Shown here: piece after piece, positions 19,434 to 29,025 of the stretch
Numbering within the stretch: position 1 is the stretch's first letter
Layout of the letters: each line of letters begins with the position of its first letter
From: Sporisorium sorghi
Taxonomy: Eukaryota; Basidiomycota; Ustilaginomycetes; Ustilaginales; Ustilaginaceae
Assembly (NCBI GenBank): GCA_023212695.1
Contig: JALCCG010000002.1
Span: forward strand, 310,001 to 374,000
Reading direction: 5' to 3'
Length of the DNA stretch: 64,000 nt
Made by a program: the position numbers and the translations under genes
Notes under the pieces: model-generated
The model's database searches: none
What the model was told of the DNA's origin: nothing
The model's input: only the letters and a program-made list of their open reading frames with translations

Positions 19434-20261
19434 TTACCCCTTGACACTTCCTGCGGTGACACCTTCAATAATCTTCTCTTGTAGAACTGCATAGATGATT
19501 AGGACCGGAAGTACGCTGAATACGATACCCGCCGACATCTGCGCGTAGTTCATATTATAGGCGTCTCTGAAACCGACCATTCCGACAGGCAGCGTTCTCA
19601 GTTCATCATTAGATAGGAAATAGTTAGCAAGCAAGAATTCGTTCCAGTTACCGAGGAAGTTGATAATGAAAACGGTAACGATGGCCGGAACGGTTAGAGG
19701 TAAGATAATTCTAGCAAACAACCCGCCAGACCTCAATCCATCAATAACTGCCGCTTCTTCTATTTCTCCGGGCAATGACCGCATGAAGGCTGCCAGAATA
19801 ATGACAGAGAAGGGTATCGCATTAGCAACATACGGTAGAATGAGAGCCATATGTGTGTTCAAAATGTCGAGCTGTCTCATCATGCCATAAATCGGCAGCA
19901 TCAGAGAATTGTTAGGAATCAGCATCCCTATTAAAATACATTGGAAAACAATTGCGCTGATCCGGTTGTACCGCATGCGTGTGACCGCAAATGCCAGCAT
20001 TGCCGCAAACAGGATCGACAAGCAGGCAGACAGCACGCCGATGTACAAGCTGTTCCAGAAGTAGGTGCTGATCTTGGCGTTAACCCACGCATTGACGTAG
20101 TTATCAAATACAAACGTGCTTGGCAGTCCAAACGGGTTCGACGCGATGGACTGATTATCCACCTTCACGGAAGAGAACAACACGAACAGGAATGGATAGA
20201 GAATAATGAGCAGATAAGCCATCAGGAATATATGCGGGATCAGTTTCTTAAGTGCTCTCAT
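19434..20261 (-). CDS. sugar ABC transporter permease, CUT1 (MalG/AraQ type)
   Basis: 275 residues with six membrane segments and the EAA loop EIEEAAVIDGLRSGGLFARIILPLTVPA that docks the ATPase. CUT1 carbohydrate importer permease. Its ATG overlaps the stop of the preceding permease by one base (TGATG). No ATPase gene is in the cassette, so a shared MsmX-type ATPase elsewhere is likely needed. Confidence 0.92.
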   Translation of the reverse strand: MRALKKLIPHIFLMAYLLIILYPFLFVLFSSVKVDNQSIASNPFGLPSTFVFDNYVNAWVNAKISTYFWNSLYIGVLSACLSILFAAMLAFAVTRMRYNRISAIVFQCILIGMLIPNNSLMLPIYGMMRQLDILNTHMALILPYVANAIPFSVIILAAFMRSLPGEIEEAAVIDGLRSGGLFARIILPLTVPAIVTVFIINFLGNWNEFLLANYFLSNDELRTLPVGMVGFRDAYNMNYAQMSAGIVFSVLPVLIIYAVLQEKIIEGVTAGSVKG

Positions 20262-21145
20262 CAGTATTCAATCCTTTCGTTGCGACGTGCAATCAGCACC
20301 TGGTAGAGCACGGTTACGATAATCGTGAAGAGGAAGATCAACACGGCAATCGAATTGCCAAAACCATGTTTGAAACTCGTAATTGCATATCGAATCATAT
20401 ATGTTGCCATAACGTCGGTTGAGCCGGCCGGCCCGCCCTTGGTCATAACCAGAATAATATCCGCCGCTTTCATGGCTCCCGCGATCGAAAGCATGATCAC
20501 TACAGAGATAATTGGCATAATTAATGGAAGCGTGATTTTCGTGGCTCTCTGAACGCCTGTCGCACCATCCATCGCGGCAGCCTCATCAAGCTCCTTAGGT
20601 ATGGATAGAATCGCCGCAAGCACCATCACGATGTAAAAGCCGGTCCATTGCCAGCCGTTCGTAATGAGGATGGCAATCATGGCCCATTTTCGATCAGACA
20701 GCCAATAGATTGGCTCAACGCCAACCAATCCTAAAATTTCATTCATCAGGCCAAAGTCCGGGTTGTAAATGAACCCCCACAAAATGCCGATAACTGCTGT
20801 TGACATAATAGATGGTGCAAAAACTGCTGTCTTGTAAAGTCCCTTCAGACGTTTCACATTTGCAATAAGCAACGAAAAAATCACGATAATCGGAACCTGG
20901 ATCAAACAGGAAAAGAGAATGAAATAAACGTTATTCTTAACTGCTTTCCAAAAAGCATCGTCATTAATTGCGGTAACATAGTTATCAAGCCCAATGTACT
21001 TCACATCTTTGGAGATGCCGTTCCAGCTCGTAAAGCTGTTATCAAACGCAGTGAAAATCGGGTATATGAAAAAGGCCAGAAACAGTATGAATGCCGGCAG
21101 CACAAAAACGATGTAAATCAGAGGATTTCTCAGCGCTTTGTTCAT
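20261..21145 (-). CDS. sugar ABC transporter permease, CUT1 (MalF/UgpA type)
   Basis: 294 residues, six membrane segments, EAA loop ELDEAAAMDGATGVQRATKITLPLIMPI. Partner of the permease encoded next. GGAGG site 7 bases before the ATG. It is separated from the binding-protein gene by a 92-base gap that holds a large stem-loop. Confidence 0.92.
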   Translation of the reverse strand: MNKALRNPLIYIVFVLPAFILFLAFFIYPIFTAFDNSFTSWNGISKDVKYIGLDNYVTAINDDAFWKAVKNNVYFILFSCLIQVPIIVIFSLLIANVKRLKGLYKTAVFAPSIMSTAVIGILWGFIYNPDFGLMNEILGLVGVEPIYWLSDRKWAMIAILITNGWQWTGFYIVMVLAAILSIPKELDEAAAMDGATGVQRATKITLPLIMPIISVVIMLSIAGAMKAADIILVMTKGGPAGSTDVMATYMIRYAITSFKHGFGNSIAVLIFLFTIIVTVLYQVLIARRNERIEY

Positions 21146-21172
21146 GGTAACCTCCGTATTTATGTCTGTAAT

Positions 21173-21225
21173 TTAGACGAAAGGGCACCCCCATATCTAG
21201 CAGCGGGTGGTGCCCTTTAACGTCT
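21173..21225 (-). other. intercistronic stem-loop between binding protein and permeases
   Basis: AAAGGGCACC (21180-21189) pairs with GGTGCCCTTT (21209-21218), extended by TTAGACG/CGTCTAA. There is no clear T-run, so it resembles an mRNA-stabilising or partly terminating element that lets the binding protein be made in excess. Confidence 0.6.
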
Positions 21226-21237
21226 AATCTTGATTAT

Positions 21238-22590
21238 TTATTCCTCTGCAGCGTTAGCCGCTTCTTGTGCTGCTTGAACATTCTCCAGCATCTTCTCGGC
21301 ATCAAGCTCGCCACCGATGACCTGTTGAATCCCCATGCTCAGTGCCGTATTCACGTCTGCTTGAACAAGTGCATCAAAGGCAGGGAAGGAATATTTGATT
21401 TCACTTACCCCTTTGAAAATATCCTGCATGAGCGGATCGTCCGAAGTGGAGTTCATGGTTGCCAGATCCATCTTCATTGCCGGCAGCACGCCGTCTTCTT
21501 TCAGACCGCGAAGCTGCATTTCATCTGTCCACATATTTTTGATGAATTCTTTAACCGCTTGAAGTTTACGAGGATCCTCAGCCACCGAAGCAGAGAAGCC
21601 GTATCCATTATTAGCATCCTGCATGACAATCACAGGATCGCCTTCATTAACCGGAGGCAGGTTAAAGTATCCGATCTTGCCTACCATATCGCCTGCTTGA
21701 GCCGGATCTCTGAATACGGAGTTAGCCCACGATCCGTCCATCATCATCATAGCTTCGCCGGAGATGATCTGGTTTCTCATGTCCGCATACTCGAAACCGA
21801 GCTCGCCTTTTTTGAAGTAACCCTTTTCAACCCATTCCTGATGTTTCTTCACGCCTTCTACGACTTTCGGATCGGTCCATTTGGTTTCTCCGGTCTTAAA
21901 GCCATACGTAACTTCCGCTCCTGCATAATAGCTCCACAGATTATTCGTGGTCATGAGCGGAATCCATGCGTCCTTGGAGGATTGTGCAAACGGAATTTTT
22001 CCGTCGGCTTTGATTGTTTCCGCAATTTGCTCCAGCTGCGCCAAAGTTTTCGGCACGGTCAGACCTTTCTGTGCAAAGTAATCCTTGTTATAGAAAATCC
22101 CTTCAATGGAGCCGCCGATTGGCAATCCGTAAATCTTGCCTTCATGCGTGAATGGATCCAGTGTTGTGAATTTGTCTTTAATGCCTAGTTCTTCCAAAAT
22201 AGGGGTTAAATCGAGCATCAAGCCTTCTTTGGAATATACGCCTGCGTCCGGGCTTCCGAACACATCGAATACTTCCGGCGGCTTACCTGCTGCCATCTCG
22301 CCTCTTAATTTCTCTTTACGATTCACTTCGGAGTCTACTGCGTCCAGCTTGATTTTAAGCCCGGGTACAGCTTCTTCGGTTTTGCTGACCACATCGTTCA
22401 GCAATGCAAGACGGAACTTCTTGGATTCACCTACCTGCGTATGGCGAATTGTAATTTCAAACGGTTCATTGCTGGCCGCGCCTTCCGTACCACCTGATGG
22501 TTTCTCTGCTCCCTTGTCACCGCATGCGGACAAAAGTGCGGACGAGACGAACAGAAGCGACATTAATAATGCCAGACCCTTTTTCTTCAT
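21238..22590 (-). CDS. extracellular sugar-binding lipoprotein of the ABC cassette
   Basis: 450 residues, family 1 extracellular solute-binding protein. Signal peptide with lipobox LLSAC (acylated Cys near 23), Ser/Gly/Glu-rich linker, then the two-lobe fold (GKIYGLPIGGSIEGIFYNKDYF, MMMDGSWAN). First gene of the cassette; GGGAGG before the ATG. The GH3 hexosaminidase at the cassette end suggests an N-acetylglucosamine-containing oligosaccharide, which is inference. The candidate promoter at 22648-22676 has a weak -35, as expected for activation by the YesN-like regulator. Confidence 0.9.
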   Translation of the reverse strand: MKKKGLALLMSLLFVSSALLSACGDKGAEKPSGGTEGAASNEPFEITIRHTQVGESKKFRLALLNDVVSKTEEAVPGLKIKLDAVDSEVNRKEKLRGEMAAGKPPEVFDVFGSPDAGVYSKEGLMLDLTPILEELGIKDKFTTLDPFTHEGKIYGLPIGGSIEGIFYNKDYFAQKGLTVPKTLAQLEQIAETIKADGKIPFAQSSKDAWIPLMTTNNLWSYYAGAEVTYGFKTGETKWTDPKVVEGVKKHQEWVEKGYFKKGELGFEYADMRNQIISGEAMMMMDGSWANSVFRDPAQAGDMVGKIGYFNLPPVNEGDPVIVMQDANNGYGFSASVAEDPRKLQAVKEFIKNMWTDEMQLRGLKEDGVLPAMKMDLATMNSTSDDPLMQDIFKGVSEIKYSFPAFDALVQADVNTALSMGIQQVIGGELDAEKMLENVQAAQEAANAAEE

Positions 22591-22647
22591 TGTCTTTGAC
22601 CCTCCCGAAGTATTTGTATATTTGATAGGCGTTTTCCTTACATCTTC

Positions 22648-22676
22648 ATTATAGAAAGCGATTCCACTTTTCGATA
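22648..22676 (-). promoter_or_regulatory. candidate promoter and CcpA (cre) site of the sugar cassette
   Basis: Minus-strand TATAAT (22648-22653), spacer 17, weak -35 TATCGA (22671-22676). The plus-strand stretch TAGAAAGCGATTCCA (22652-22666) fits the cre pattern WTGNAANCGNWNNCA with one mismatch and overlaps the -10, where CcpA would repress. Confidence 0.4.
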
Positions 22677-22713
22677 GGTCGATATTTTTCTATCTAAGGG
22701 ATAAAATCCTCCA

Positions 22714-22756
22714 CAAAAAACAATAACCCTTCCATAACGAGGAAAGGTTATTGTTA
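22714..22756 (-). terminator. terminator after pflA
   Basis: ACAATAACC / GGTTATTGT arms with GGAAAG pairing inside, followed by TTTTTTG on the minus strand, about 55 bases past the pflA stop. Confidence 0.85.
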
Positions 22757-22810
22757 TAAATAATAACATATTATGTTCAGTATAATACAACAAAATTAGT
22801 TCGCCACCGA

Positions 22811-23539
22811 TTATTTTTGCTCGGCTGCTTCGCCAATCAACTGATAAGCGCGTGCGATTTCTTCCTCTGACGGTGACGGAACTCCTTCTAGCGGATATGC
22901 CATTCCGAGTTCCTTCCATTTGTACACACCCATCTGATGGTAGGGCAGAATTTCGAATTTATCAACGCCTTGTAAAGTGCGAATAAATTGACCGAGCGCC
23001 CTCAGGTCGTGTTCGCTGTCATGGATACCCGGCACATATACGTGCCGGACCCACATTTTTCGACCATGGTGGGACAGCCAGCGGGCGGTCTTCAGCGTCC
23101 TCTCATTCGACTTCCCGGTCAGCTTGATATGCTTCTCATCGTTGATATGCTTCAGATCGAGCAGAACCAAGTCGGTATGCTCCAGCAGCTCCGATATTTT
23201 CTCCGGCTCATTATAACCGTTGCTGTCAAGGGTCGTGTGCAGATTCCAGCGGCGCTTTACTTCCTTAAACAGCTCGGTTACAAAAGGATACTGCAGTGTC
23301 GGCTCTCCTCCGGATACGGTCAGTCCTCCACCGGAAGAACGATAGTAACTTAGATAAGGCTCAATCTGAGCCAGCACATCCTCTACCGTCATTTCCTGTC
23401 CTTCATGCAATCCCCACGTATCCGGATTGTGGCAATATTGACACTTCAGCAGACATCCCTGCATGAAGAGTACAAAGCGGATACCTGGACCGTCCACCGT
23501 TCCGAACGTTTCTATGGAGTGTATATGACCTTTAAGCAT
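22811..23539 (-). CDS. pflA: pyruvate formate-lyase activating enzyme
   Basis: 242-residue radical SAM enzyme with CLLKCQYCHNPDTW: Cys29, Cys33 and Cys36 ligate the 4Fe-4S cluster. It also has GGEPTLQ for SAM binding. It makes the glycyl radical on PflB and works only without oxygen. It starts 43 bases after pflB on the same strand. ATG after GAAAGGATGACG. Confidence 0.96.
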   Translation of the reverse strand: MLKGHIHSIETFGTVDGPGIRFVLFMQGCLLKCQYCHNPDTWGLHEGQEMTVEDVLAQIEPYLSYYRSSGGGLTVSGGEPTLQYPFVTELFKEVKRRWNLHTTLDSNGYNEPEKISELLEHTDLVLLDLKHINDEKHIKLTGKSNERTLKTARWLSHHGRKMWVRHVYVPGIHDSEHDLRALGQFIRTLQGVDKFEILPYHQMGVYKWKELGMAYPLEGVPSPSEEEIARAYQLIGEAAEQK

Positions 23540-23582
23540 AGGGCGTCATCCTTTCTGTATCCGCTGTTGTTACTTTCCATTC

Positions 23583-25829
23583 TTACATCGTACCGTGGAA
23601 GGTACGATTGATCACGTCGAGCTGCTGTTCGCGTGTCAGTTTGACAAAATTGACCGCATACCCGGATACCCGGATCGTTAACTGCGGATAATTCTCCGGA
23701 TGTTCCATCGCATCCATCAGCTGCTCCCGGTCAAACACGTTCACGTTCAGATGATGAGCCTTGCTTCCAAAATATCCATCCAGCATCGCAACCAGATTGT
23801 TCACGCGAATCTCGCTTTCCTTCCCGAGGGCTTTCGGTACAATCGAGAATGTATTCGAGATCCCGTCAAGGCTGTCCTCATAAGGCAGCTTGGCCACGGA
23901 AGTCAATGAAGCGAGGGCACCCTTCTTATCGCGTCCGTGCATAGGGTTCGCACCCGGCGCAAACGGCTCGCCCGCCTTGCGGCCATCCGGTGTGGTTCCC
24001 GTTTTCTTGCCGTATACGACATTGGACGTAATGGTCAGCACCGATTGGGTCGGCATCGCATCGCGGTATGCCTTGTGTTTGCGAATCATGCTCATGAAGG
24101 CTTCAACGAGTTCTACGGCGATGTCGTCAACCCGATCGTCGTTGTTACCGTAGCACGGAAAGTCGCCTTCTATTTCAAAATCAACTGCAATCCCTTGCTC
24201 ATTGCGTACAGGCTTCACCTGTGCATGCTTGATTGCACTCAGCGAATCCGCCGCTACGGACAGGCCCGCTATACCGCATGCCATCGTCCGCAGAATATCC
24301 CGATCATGAAGCGCCATTTCAATCCGTTCGTAGCTGTATTTATCATGCATATAGTGGATCACGTTCAGTGTGTTCATATACAGCTTTGCAAGCCATTCCA
24401 TCATCGGCTTGAATCGCTTCATGACCTCGTCATAACTCAGAACCTCTGCCGTAATAGCGGGGTATTCCGGACCAACCTGGGCGCCGGATTTCTCATCCTT
24501 CCCGCCGTTGATCGCATACAGGAGCGCTTTGGCCAGGTTGGCTCTGGCTCCGAAGAACTGCATCTGTTTCCCGATGCGCATAGCGGATACGCAGCAGGCA
24601 ATCCCGTAATCGTCTCCGTAAATCGGACGCATGAGATCATCGTTCTCATATTGGATCGAGCTGGTTTCGATCGATACCTTCGAGCAGTATTTCTTGAAGC
24701 CTTCGGGCAGTTTCTCAGACCATAATACCGTCAAGTTCGGTTCCGGGGCAGGGCCCAAATTGTACAACGTATGCAGGAAACGGAAGCTGTTCTTGGTTAC
24801 TCTTGTTCCCCCATTTAACGACATACCGCCAATCGATTCTGTGACCCATGTTGGATCACCGCTGAACAGTTCATTGTAGTCCGGTGTACGCAGGAACTTC
24901 ACGATCCGCAGTTTCATGACAAAATGGTCAACCAGCTCCTGTGCAGTCTCTTCCGTCAGCTTGCCTTCAGCCAGATCACGCTGGATGTAGATATCGAGGA
25001 AAGTAGATACCCGGCCAAGCGACATGGCTGCGCCATTCTGTTCCTTGATAGCAGCTAAATAACCAAAATACAGCCATTGGAATGCTTCCTTCGCCGTATT
25101 CGCAGGCTTCGAAATGTCAAAGCCGTGCATGCCCGCCATTTCCTTCAATTCCTTGAGTGCATGGATTTGCTCGGACAATTCTTCCCGCAATCGGATCACC
25201 GGCTCATCCATCGCATCAACCTCAAGCTCGCTCAGCTCTCGCAATTTATCCTGGATCAAGACATCTACACCATACAAGGAGATTCTGCGATAATCGCCAA
25301 TGATACGACCACGGCCATAAGCATCGGGAAGACCTGTAATAATCCCTGCCTTACGGGCTGCCCTCATCTCCGAGGTATAGGCATCAAACACGCCCTGGTT
25401 ATGTGTTTTGCGTATGCCTGAGAAGATGTCCACTACCGCTTGCGGCATTTCAAAACCATATGCGTTGCAAGCATCAATCATCATTCGGATTCCGCCGAAC
25501 GGTTGTATCGAACGCTTGAACGGCTCATCCGTCTGTACGCCGACGATCTGTTCCTTCTCCTTATCCAAATAGCCAGGTTGATGGGACACAATCGTGGAAG
25601 GCGTATTCACATCGACATCCAGCACCCCGCCGTTATCCCGTTCTTTTTTGGTTAAATCCGATACGATATCCCAGAGTGCCTTCGTGTTGTCCGTTGGTCC
25701 TGCCAAAAAATCATCAGAGCCATAATAAGGTGTTATGTTCTCTGCAATAAAATCATTAACGTCAATCCGCTTGTTCCATTTACCTGATTTAAAACCTTTC
25801 CAGCCCACTTCTTTTTCAATCACCGACAT
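23583..25829 (-). CDS. pflB: formate C-acetyltransferase (pyruvate formate-lyase)
   Basis: 748-residue glycyl radical enzyme converting pyruvate and CoA to acetyl-CoA and formate in fermentation. The catalytic Cys412-Cys413 pair (IACCVSAM) and the radical Gly723 in [10 protein letters not shown] are present. Cytosolic homodimer. Length agrees with the E. coli enzyme (760). Start after TAGGAGGG. The upstream region has Fnr boxes at 26027-26042 and 26057-26072 and a -10 at 26000-26005, so anaerobic activation by the Fnr encoded at 29026 is likely. Confidence 0.97.
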   Translation of the reverse strand: MSVIEKEVGWKGFKSGKWNKRIDVNDFIAENITPYYGSDDFLAGPTDNTKALWDIVSDLTKKERDNGGVLDVDVNTPSTIVSHQPGYLDKEKEQIVGVQTDEPFKRSIQPFGGIRMMIDACNAYGFEMPQAVVDIFSGIRKTHNQGVFDAYTSEMRAARKAGIITGLPDAYGRGRIIGDYRRISLYGVDVLIQDKLRELSELEVDAMDEPVIRLREELSEQIHALKELKEMAGMHGFDISKPANTAKEAFQWLYFGYLAAIKEQNGAAMSLGRVSTFLDIYIQRDLAEGKLTEETAQELVDHFVMKLRIVKFLRTPDYNELFSGDPTWVTESIGGMSLNGGTRVTKNSFRFLHTLYNLGPAPEPNLTVLWSEKLPEGFKKYCSKVSIETSSIQYENDDLMRPIYGDDYGIACCVSAMRIGKQMQFFGARANLAKALLYAINGGKDEKSGAQVGPEYPAITAEVLSYDEVMKRFKPMMEWLAKLYMNTLNVIHYMHDKYSYERIEMALHDRDILRTMACGIAGLSVAADSLSAIKHAQVKPVRNEQGIAVDFEIEGDFPCYGNNDDRVDDIAVELVEAFMSMIRKHKAYRDAMPTQSVLTITSNVVYGKKTGTTPDGRKAGEPFAPGANPMHGRDKKGALASLTSVAKLPYEDSLDGISNTFSIVPKALGKESEIRVNNLVAMLDGYFGSKAHHLNVNVFDREQLMDAMEHPENYPQLTIRVSGYAVNFVKLTREQQLDVINRTFHGTM

Positions 25830-25903
25830 ATTGAATCCCTCCTAGATTATGCTGCAGCTTGCCGCACAGGCGGAGTCACACATTGATCCATCTCAGATCT
25901 TAA

Positions 25904-25919
25904 TGTGATTATTTTCACG
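25904..25919. promoter_or_regulatory. Fnr-like box in the pflB leader
   Basis: TGTGA-N6-TCACG, one mismatch from TGTGA-N6-TCACA. It lies downstream of the predicted start (about +81), so its role is unclear. Confidence 0.45.
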
Positions 25920-25999
25920 ATCAATGCTGCCTCGACCCCGCCGTGTACCTTCAAGCTTCTATATCACAGACCTGAGATTCAGCTTTCTTCTACACTTTT

Positions 26000-26042
26000 A
26001 TTGTAATCCTGTTCATTCTCAGCATCTGTGATAAAAATCACA
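26000..26042 (-). promoter_or_regulatory. pflB promoter with perfect Fnr box at -41.5
   Basis: TGTGATAAAAATCACA (26027-26042) is a perfect Fnr palindrome. On the minus strand TACAAT (26000-26005) gives a start near 25993, which puts the box centre at -41.5, the class II activation position. Confidence 0.75.
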
Positions 26043-26056
26043 AACTTATCTTTTCC

Positions 26057-26072
26057 CGTGATTTTTATCACT
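26057..26072. promoter_or_regulatory. second upstream Fnr-like box of pflB
   Basis: CGTGA-N6-TCACT, centre 30 bases (nearly three helical turns) from the perfect box, so near -71.5. Confidence 0.5.
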
Positions 26073-26139
26073 CTGTTTTACCCGCCCGCTTCTGTTATGC
26101 AGTCCGCAGTCCACAACCCGTCTCTTGTATTTCTTGGAT

Positions 26140-28749
26140 TTAAAAGCGGCCGTAGAACGTGTTGCGGTATACTTCCGCAAGCTCTGTGACAAGCGGCAGC
26201 TTCGGATTGCTCGTAGTGCACTGATCTTCAAAGGCCCGGTCCGCCAAATGCTCAACACGTTTCTCAAAATCTTGAGGATCGATTCCCAGCTGCTGGAACG
26301 ACTCTTCGATGCCCAGTTTCTTGTTCAGCTCTCGAATTGCACCGATCAAACTGTTGACGCCCTCTTCTGTCGTTCTTGCAGGCAAGCCCAGAATCCTTGC
26401 AATTTCTGCATATCTTTCATCGGCTACAAAGTGAGTGTACTTAGGCCAAGCGGCAAATTTGGTTGGCTTCTTGGCGTTGTAACGGATGACGTGCGGCAGC
26501 AGGATTGCATTGGTCCGCCCGTGAGCGGTGTGATACTGGCCGCCCCATTTATGCGCAAGGCTATGGTTGATGCCAAGGAAGGCATTCGCGAAGGCCATGC
26601 CGGCAAGCGTCGAAGCATTATGCATTTTCTCTCTGGCCAGCTTGTCGCCGGTAAGCGCCGATTGCTCAAGATACTGGAACACCAGCTGTATGGCCTTGAT
26701 TGCCAAACCATCCGTGAAATCGTTAGCCATGACCGATACGTACGCCTCGATGGCATGTGTCAAAACGTCCATCCCGGTATCCGCTACCGCTGTTTTTGGC
26801 AGGGTGTATACAAATTCCGGATCGATGATCGCAACATCCGGGGTCAGCTCATAGTCGGCCAGCGGGTACTTGGTGTTCCCCAGCACTTTATCCGTAATGA
26901 CCGCAAACGAGGTCACTTCCGAGCCCGTTCCCGAGGTGGTTGGAATGGCAACGAATTTTGCCTTCTCTCCAAGCTTCGGATATTTATAGACCCGTTTGCG
27001 GATATCCATAAATTTTTGCTTCAGATTATTGAAGTCCGTATCCGGGTATTCATAGAACAGCCACATCGCTTTTGCTGCATCCATCGGCGATCCGCCGCCG
27101 AGGGCAATGATGCAGTCCGGCTGGAATCGCTTCAGCATCTCCGATCCGCGTTCTACCGTCGTTGTGGAAGGGTCCGGCTCAACCTCCGAGAACACCTCGA
27201 TAGCAACCGGCACTCTGCGCTGACGCAGATAGTGCTCTACCCGCTCTACGTAGCCAAGCTTCACCATCATCGGATCGGTTACGATAGCAACCCGGGTAAT
27301 ATCGGGCATTTTGGCAAGATACTGCGTGGATCCTTTTTCAAAATAGATTTTATCCGGCACTTTAAACCACTGCATATTCACGGTTCTGCGGTTCACCCTT
27401 TTCACGTTGATGAGGTTCACGGCTGTTACGTTCGACGAGGTAGAATTACGGCCATACGAACCGCAGCCCAGCGTCAACGATGGCAGGTTCGTGTTGTAGA
27501 TGTCACCAATCCCGCCTTGCGAGGATGGCTGGTTCACCAGAATACGGCAGGTCTTCATCCGGTCCGAGAATTTCATGATGATTTCCTCATTGTGCGAGTG
27601 GATGACCGACGAGTGGCCCATGCCGCCAAATGCTACCATTTCTTCCGCGCGCGTAATTCCTTCCTCCGCATTTTTCACTTTATAGCAGGCCAGAACCGGA
27701 CTGAGCTTCTCGGCAGACAGTGGATATGCAGGTCCTACTCCCTCCAGCTCGGCAACCAGAATTTTGGTGCTCTCCGGCACTTCAAAGCCGCAGGCCGCGG
27801 CAATCTTGAATGCAGGCTGTCCGACGATTGACGGGTTAACCGCACATTTCTCCGATACCATCGCGTGTGCAGTCAGCTTCGCCAGCTCCTCCCTGTTTAC
27901 GAAATAACAACCGCTGGCCATCATTTTTTTCTTTACTGCCGTATAGATAGGCTCCTCTATAATGACTGCCTGTTCAGAAGCACATATCATACCGTTATCA
28001 AAGGTCTTGGACAGAATCAGGTCATTTACCGCCTGATCCAGATCCGCACTCTTTTCAATGAAGCAAGGCACATTGCCGGGTCCTACACCAAGCGCAGGTT
28101 TACCGCAGCTGTAGGCTGCCTTTACCATCGCGGATCCGCCGGTAGCCAGAATGCAGGCAACATCAGGATGGTTCATCAGTGTATTGGTTTTATCCATGGA
28201 AGGAGCCTCGATCCACTGAATGCAATCGGCCGGAGCACCTTGAGCAACAGCAGCATCCCGCAATATCAGGGCAGCTTCCCTGCTGCATGCCTGTGCGGAT
28301 GGATGGAATCCGAAAATGATCGGGTTTCTTGTTTTGATGGAGATCAGTGCCTTAAAAATTGTTGTGGAGGTGGGATTGGTTACCGGGGTAATCCCCATGA
28401 TGATCCCGATCGGCTCCGCAATTTTCTGAAAGCTGTCAAAAGCGTTATCCTCAATGACACCCACCGTTTTGTCATACTTGATGCTGTTGTGGATGTACTC
28501 TGTGGCAAATAAATTTTTGATAATTTTATCCTCATATACACCGCGGCCAGTTTCTTCAACAGCCATTTTTGCCAGCTGCATATGCTTCTCAAGGCCTGCG
28601 ATGGCCATCGCCTGCACAATCTCGTCAATTTGCTCCTGATTCAATTCCATAAACTTTTCTTTCGCCCGGTTCGCTTTGTCAATCAGACCTTGAATATACT
28701 CCCCTGCCGTCTGTCCCTTTACTTCGATCGTTCCTTTGCTCACAGCCAT
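26140..28749 (-). CDS. adhE: bifunctional acetaldehyde-CoA / alcohol dehydrogenase
   Basis: 869 residues. The N-terminal aldehyde dehydrogenase half has the catalytic Cys256 (DNGMICASEQ). The C-terminal iron-dependent alcohol dehydrogenase half has GGGSPMDAAK and NHSLAHKWGGQYHTAHGRTNA with metal His residues. It turns acetyl-CoA into ethanol in two NADH-dependent steps and forms spirosome filaments. The frame reaches 28824, but GGGAGGATGAGAGAT before the ATG at 28749 gives a protein beginning MAVSKGTIEV. It lies 310 bases upstream of pflB on the same strand without a clear terminator, so some read-through is possible. Confidence 0.96.
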   Translation of the reverse strand: MAVSKGTIEVKGQTAGEYIQGLIDKANRAKEKFMELNQEQIDEIVQAMAIAGLEKHMQLAKMAVEETGRGVYEDKIIKNLFATEYIHNSIKYDKTVGVIEDNAFDSFQKIAEPIGIIMGITPVTNPTSTTIFKALISIKTRNPIIFGFHPSAQACSREAALILRDAAVAQGAPADCIQWIEAPSMDKTNTLMNHPDVACILATGGSAMVKAAYSCGKPALGVGPGNVPCFIEKSADLDQAVNDLILSKTFDNGMICASEQAVIIEEPIYTAVKKKMMASGCYFVNREELAKLTAHAMVSEKCAVNPSIVGQPAFKIAAACGFEVPESTKILVAELEGVGPAYPLSAEKLSPVLACYKVKNAEEGITRAEEMVAFGGMGHSSVIHSHNEEIIMKFSDRMKTCRILVNQPSSQGGIGDIYNTNLPSLTLGCGSYGRNSTSSNVTAVNLINVKRVNRRTVNMQWFKVPDKIYFEKGSTQYLAKMPDITRVAIVTDPMMVKLGYVERVEHYLRQRRVPVAIEVFSEVEPDPSTTTVERGSEMLKRFQPDCIIALGGGSPMDAAKAMWLFYEYPDTDFNNLKQKFMDIRKRVYKYPKLGEKAKFVAIPTTSGTGSEVTSFAVITDKVLGNTKYPLADYELTPDVAIIDPEFVYTLPKTAVADTGMDVLTHAIEAYVSVMANDFTDGLAIKAIQLVFQYLEQSALTGDKLAREKMHNASTLAGMAFANAFLGINHSLAHKWGGQYHTAHGRTNAILLPHVIRYNAKKPTKFAAWPKYTHFVADERYAEIARILGLPARTTEEGVNSLIGAIRELNKKLGIEESFQQLGIDPQDFEKRVEHLADRAFEDQCTTSNPKLPLVTELAEVYRNTFYGRF

Positions 28750-28796
28750 ATCTCTCATCCTCCCATGGTTCATGATTCTTTCTCTTCTACGGTTTG

Positions 28797-28839
28797 ATCG
28801 TATCACAGCCATTTCCAAAATCATGTGAAATATTTCACA
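28797..28839 (-). promoter_or_regulatory. adhE promoter with perfect Fnr box at -41.5
   Basis: TGTGAAATATTTCACA (28824-28839) is a perfect palindrome. A minus-strand TACGAT (28797-28802) lies at the same distance from the box as in pflB, so the box is centred at -41.5 of a start near 28790. Confidence 0.7.
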
Positions 28840-28892
28840 ATATTAAAATTTATCTTTTCTGTGTGATTTATACCTGTCTTCGCCCTATTTCA

Positions 28893-28908
28893 AGTGAAAG
28901 AGATCACA
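28893..28908. promoter_or_regulatory. Fnr-like box between adhE and fnr
   Basis: AGTGA-N6-TCACA, one mismatch. It lies between the divergent genes, about -81 from the predicted fnr start and more than 100 from adhE. Confidence 0.45.
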
Positions 28909-28952
28909 AAGTTTGAAAATTCGCCATCATTTCCCTCTTGTTCCGCCCCACA

Positions 28953-28975
28953 AGTGAATGTTTTCACGTTATAAT
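28953..28975 (+). promoter_or_regulatory. fnr promoter with Fnr-like box over the spacer
   Basis: AGTGA-N6-TCACG (28953-28968) directly abuts TATAAT (28970-28975). The box covers the -35/-10 spacer, which predicts negative autoregulation rather than activation. Confidence 0.55.
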
Positions 28976-29025
28976 GTATTTAAAGATTAAACAGATCAAA
29001 TTTTAGGATGTTAGGGGATACCAAC

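Noticed and set aside
26125..27831. 568-codon open frame on the plus strand
   Set aside because: Antisense to adhE, with composition set by the codon pattern of the real gene. No ribosome site and no recognisable motif.
25904..28968. The TGTGA-N6-TCACA boxes as Crp sites
   Set aside because: No cAMP-Crp control is expected in this group, and an Fnr with an intact cluster motif is encoded in the same cluster with fermentation genes.
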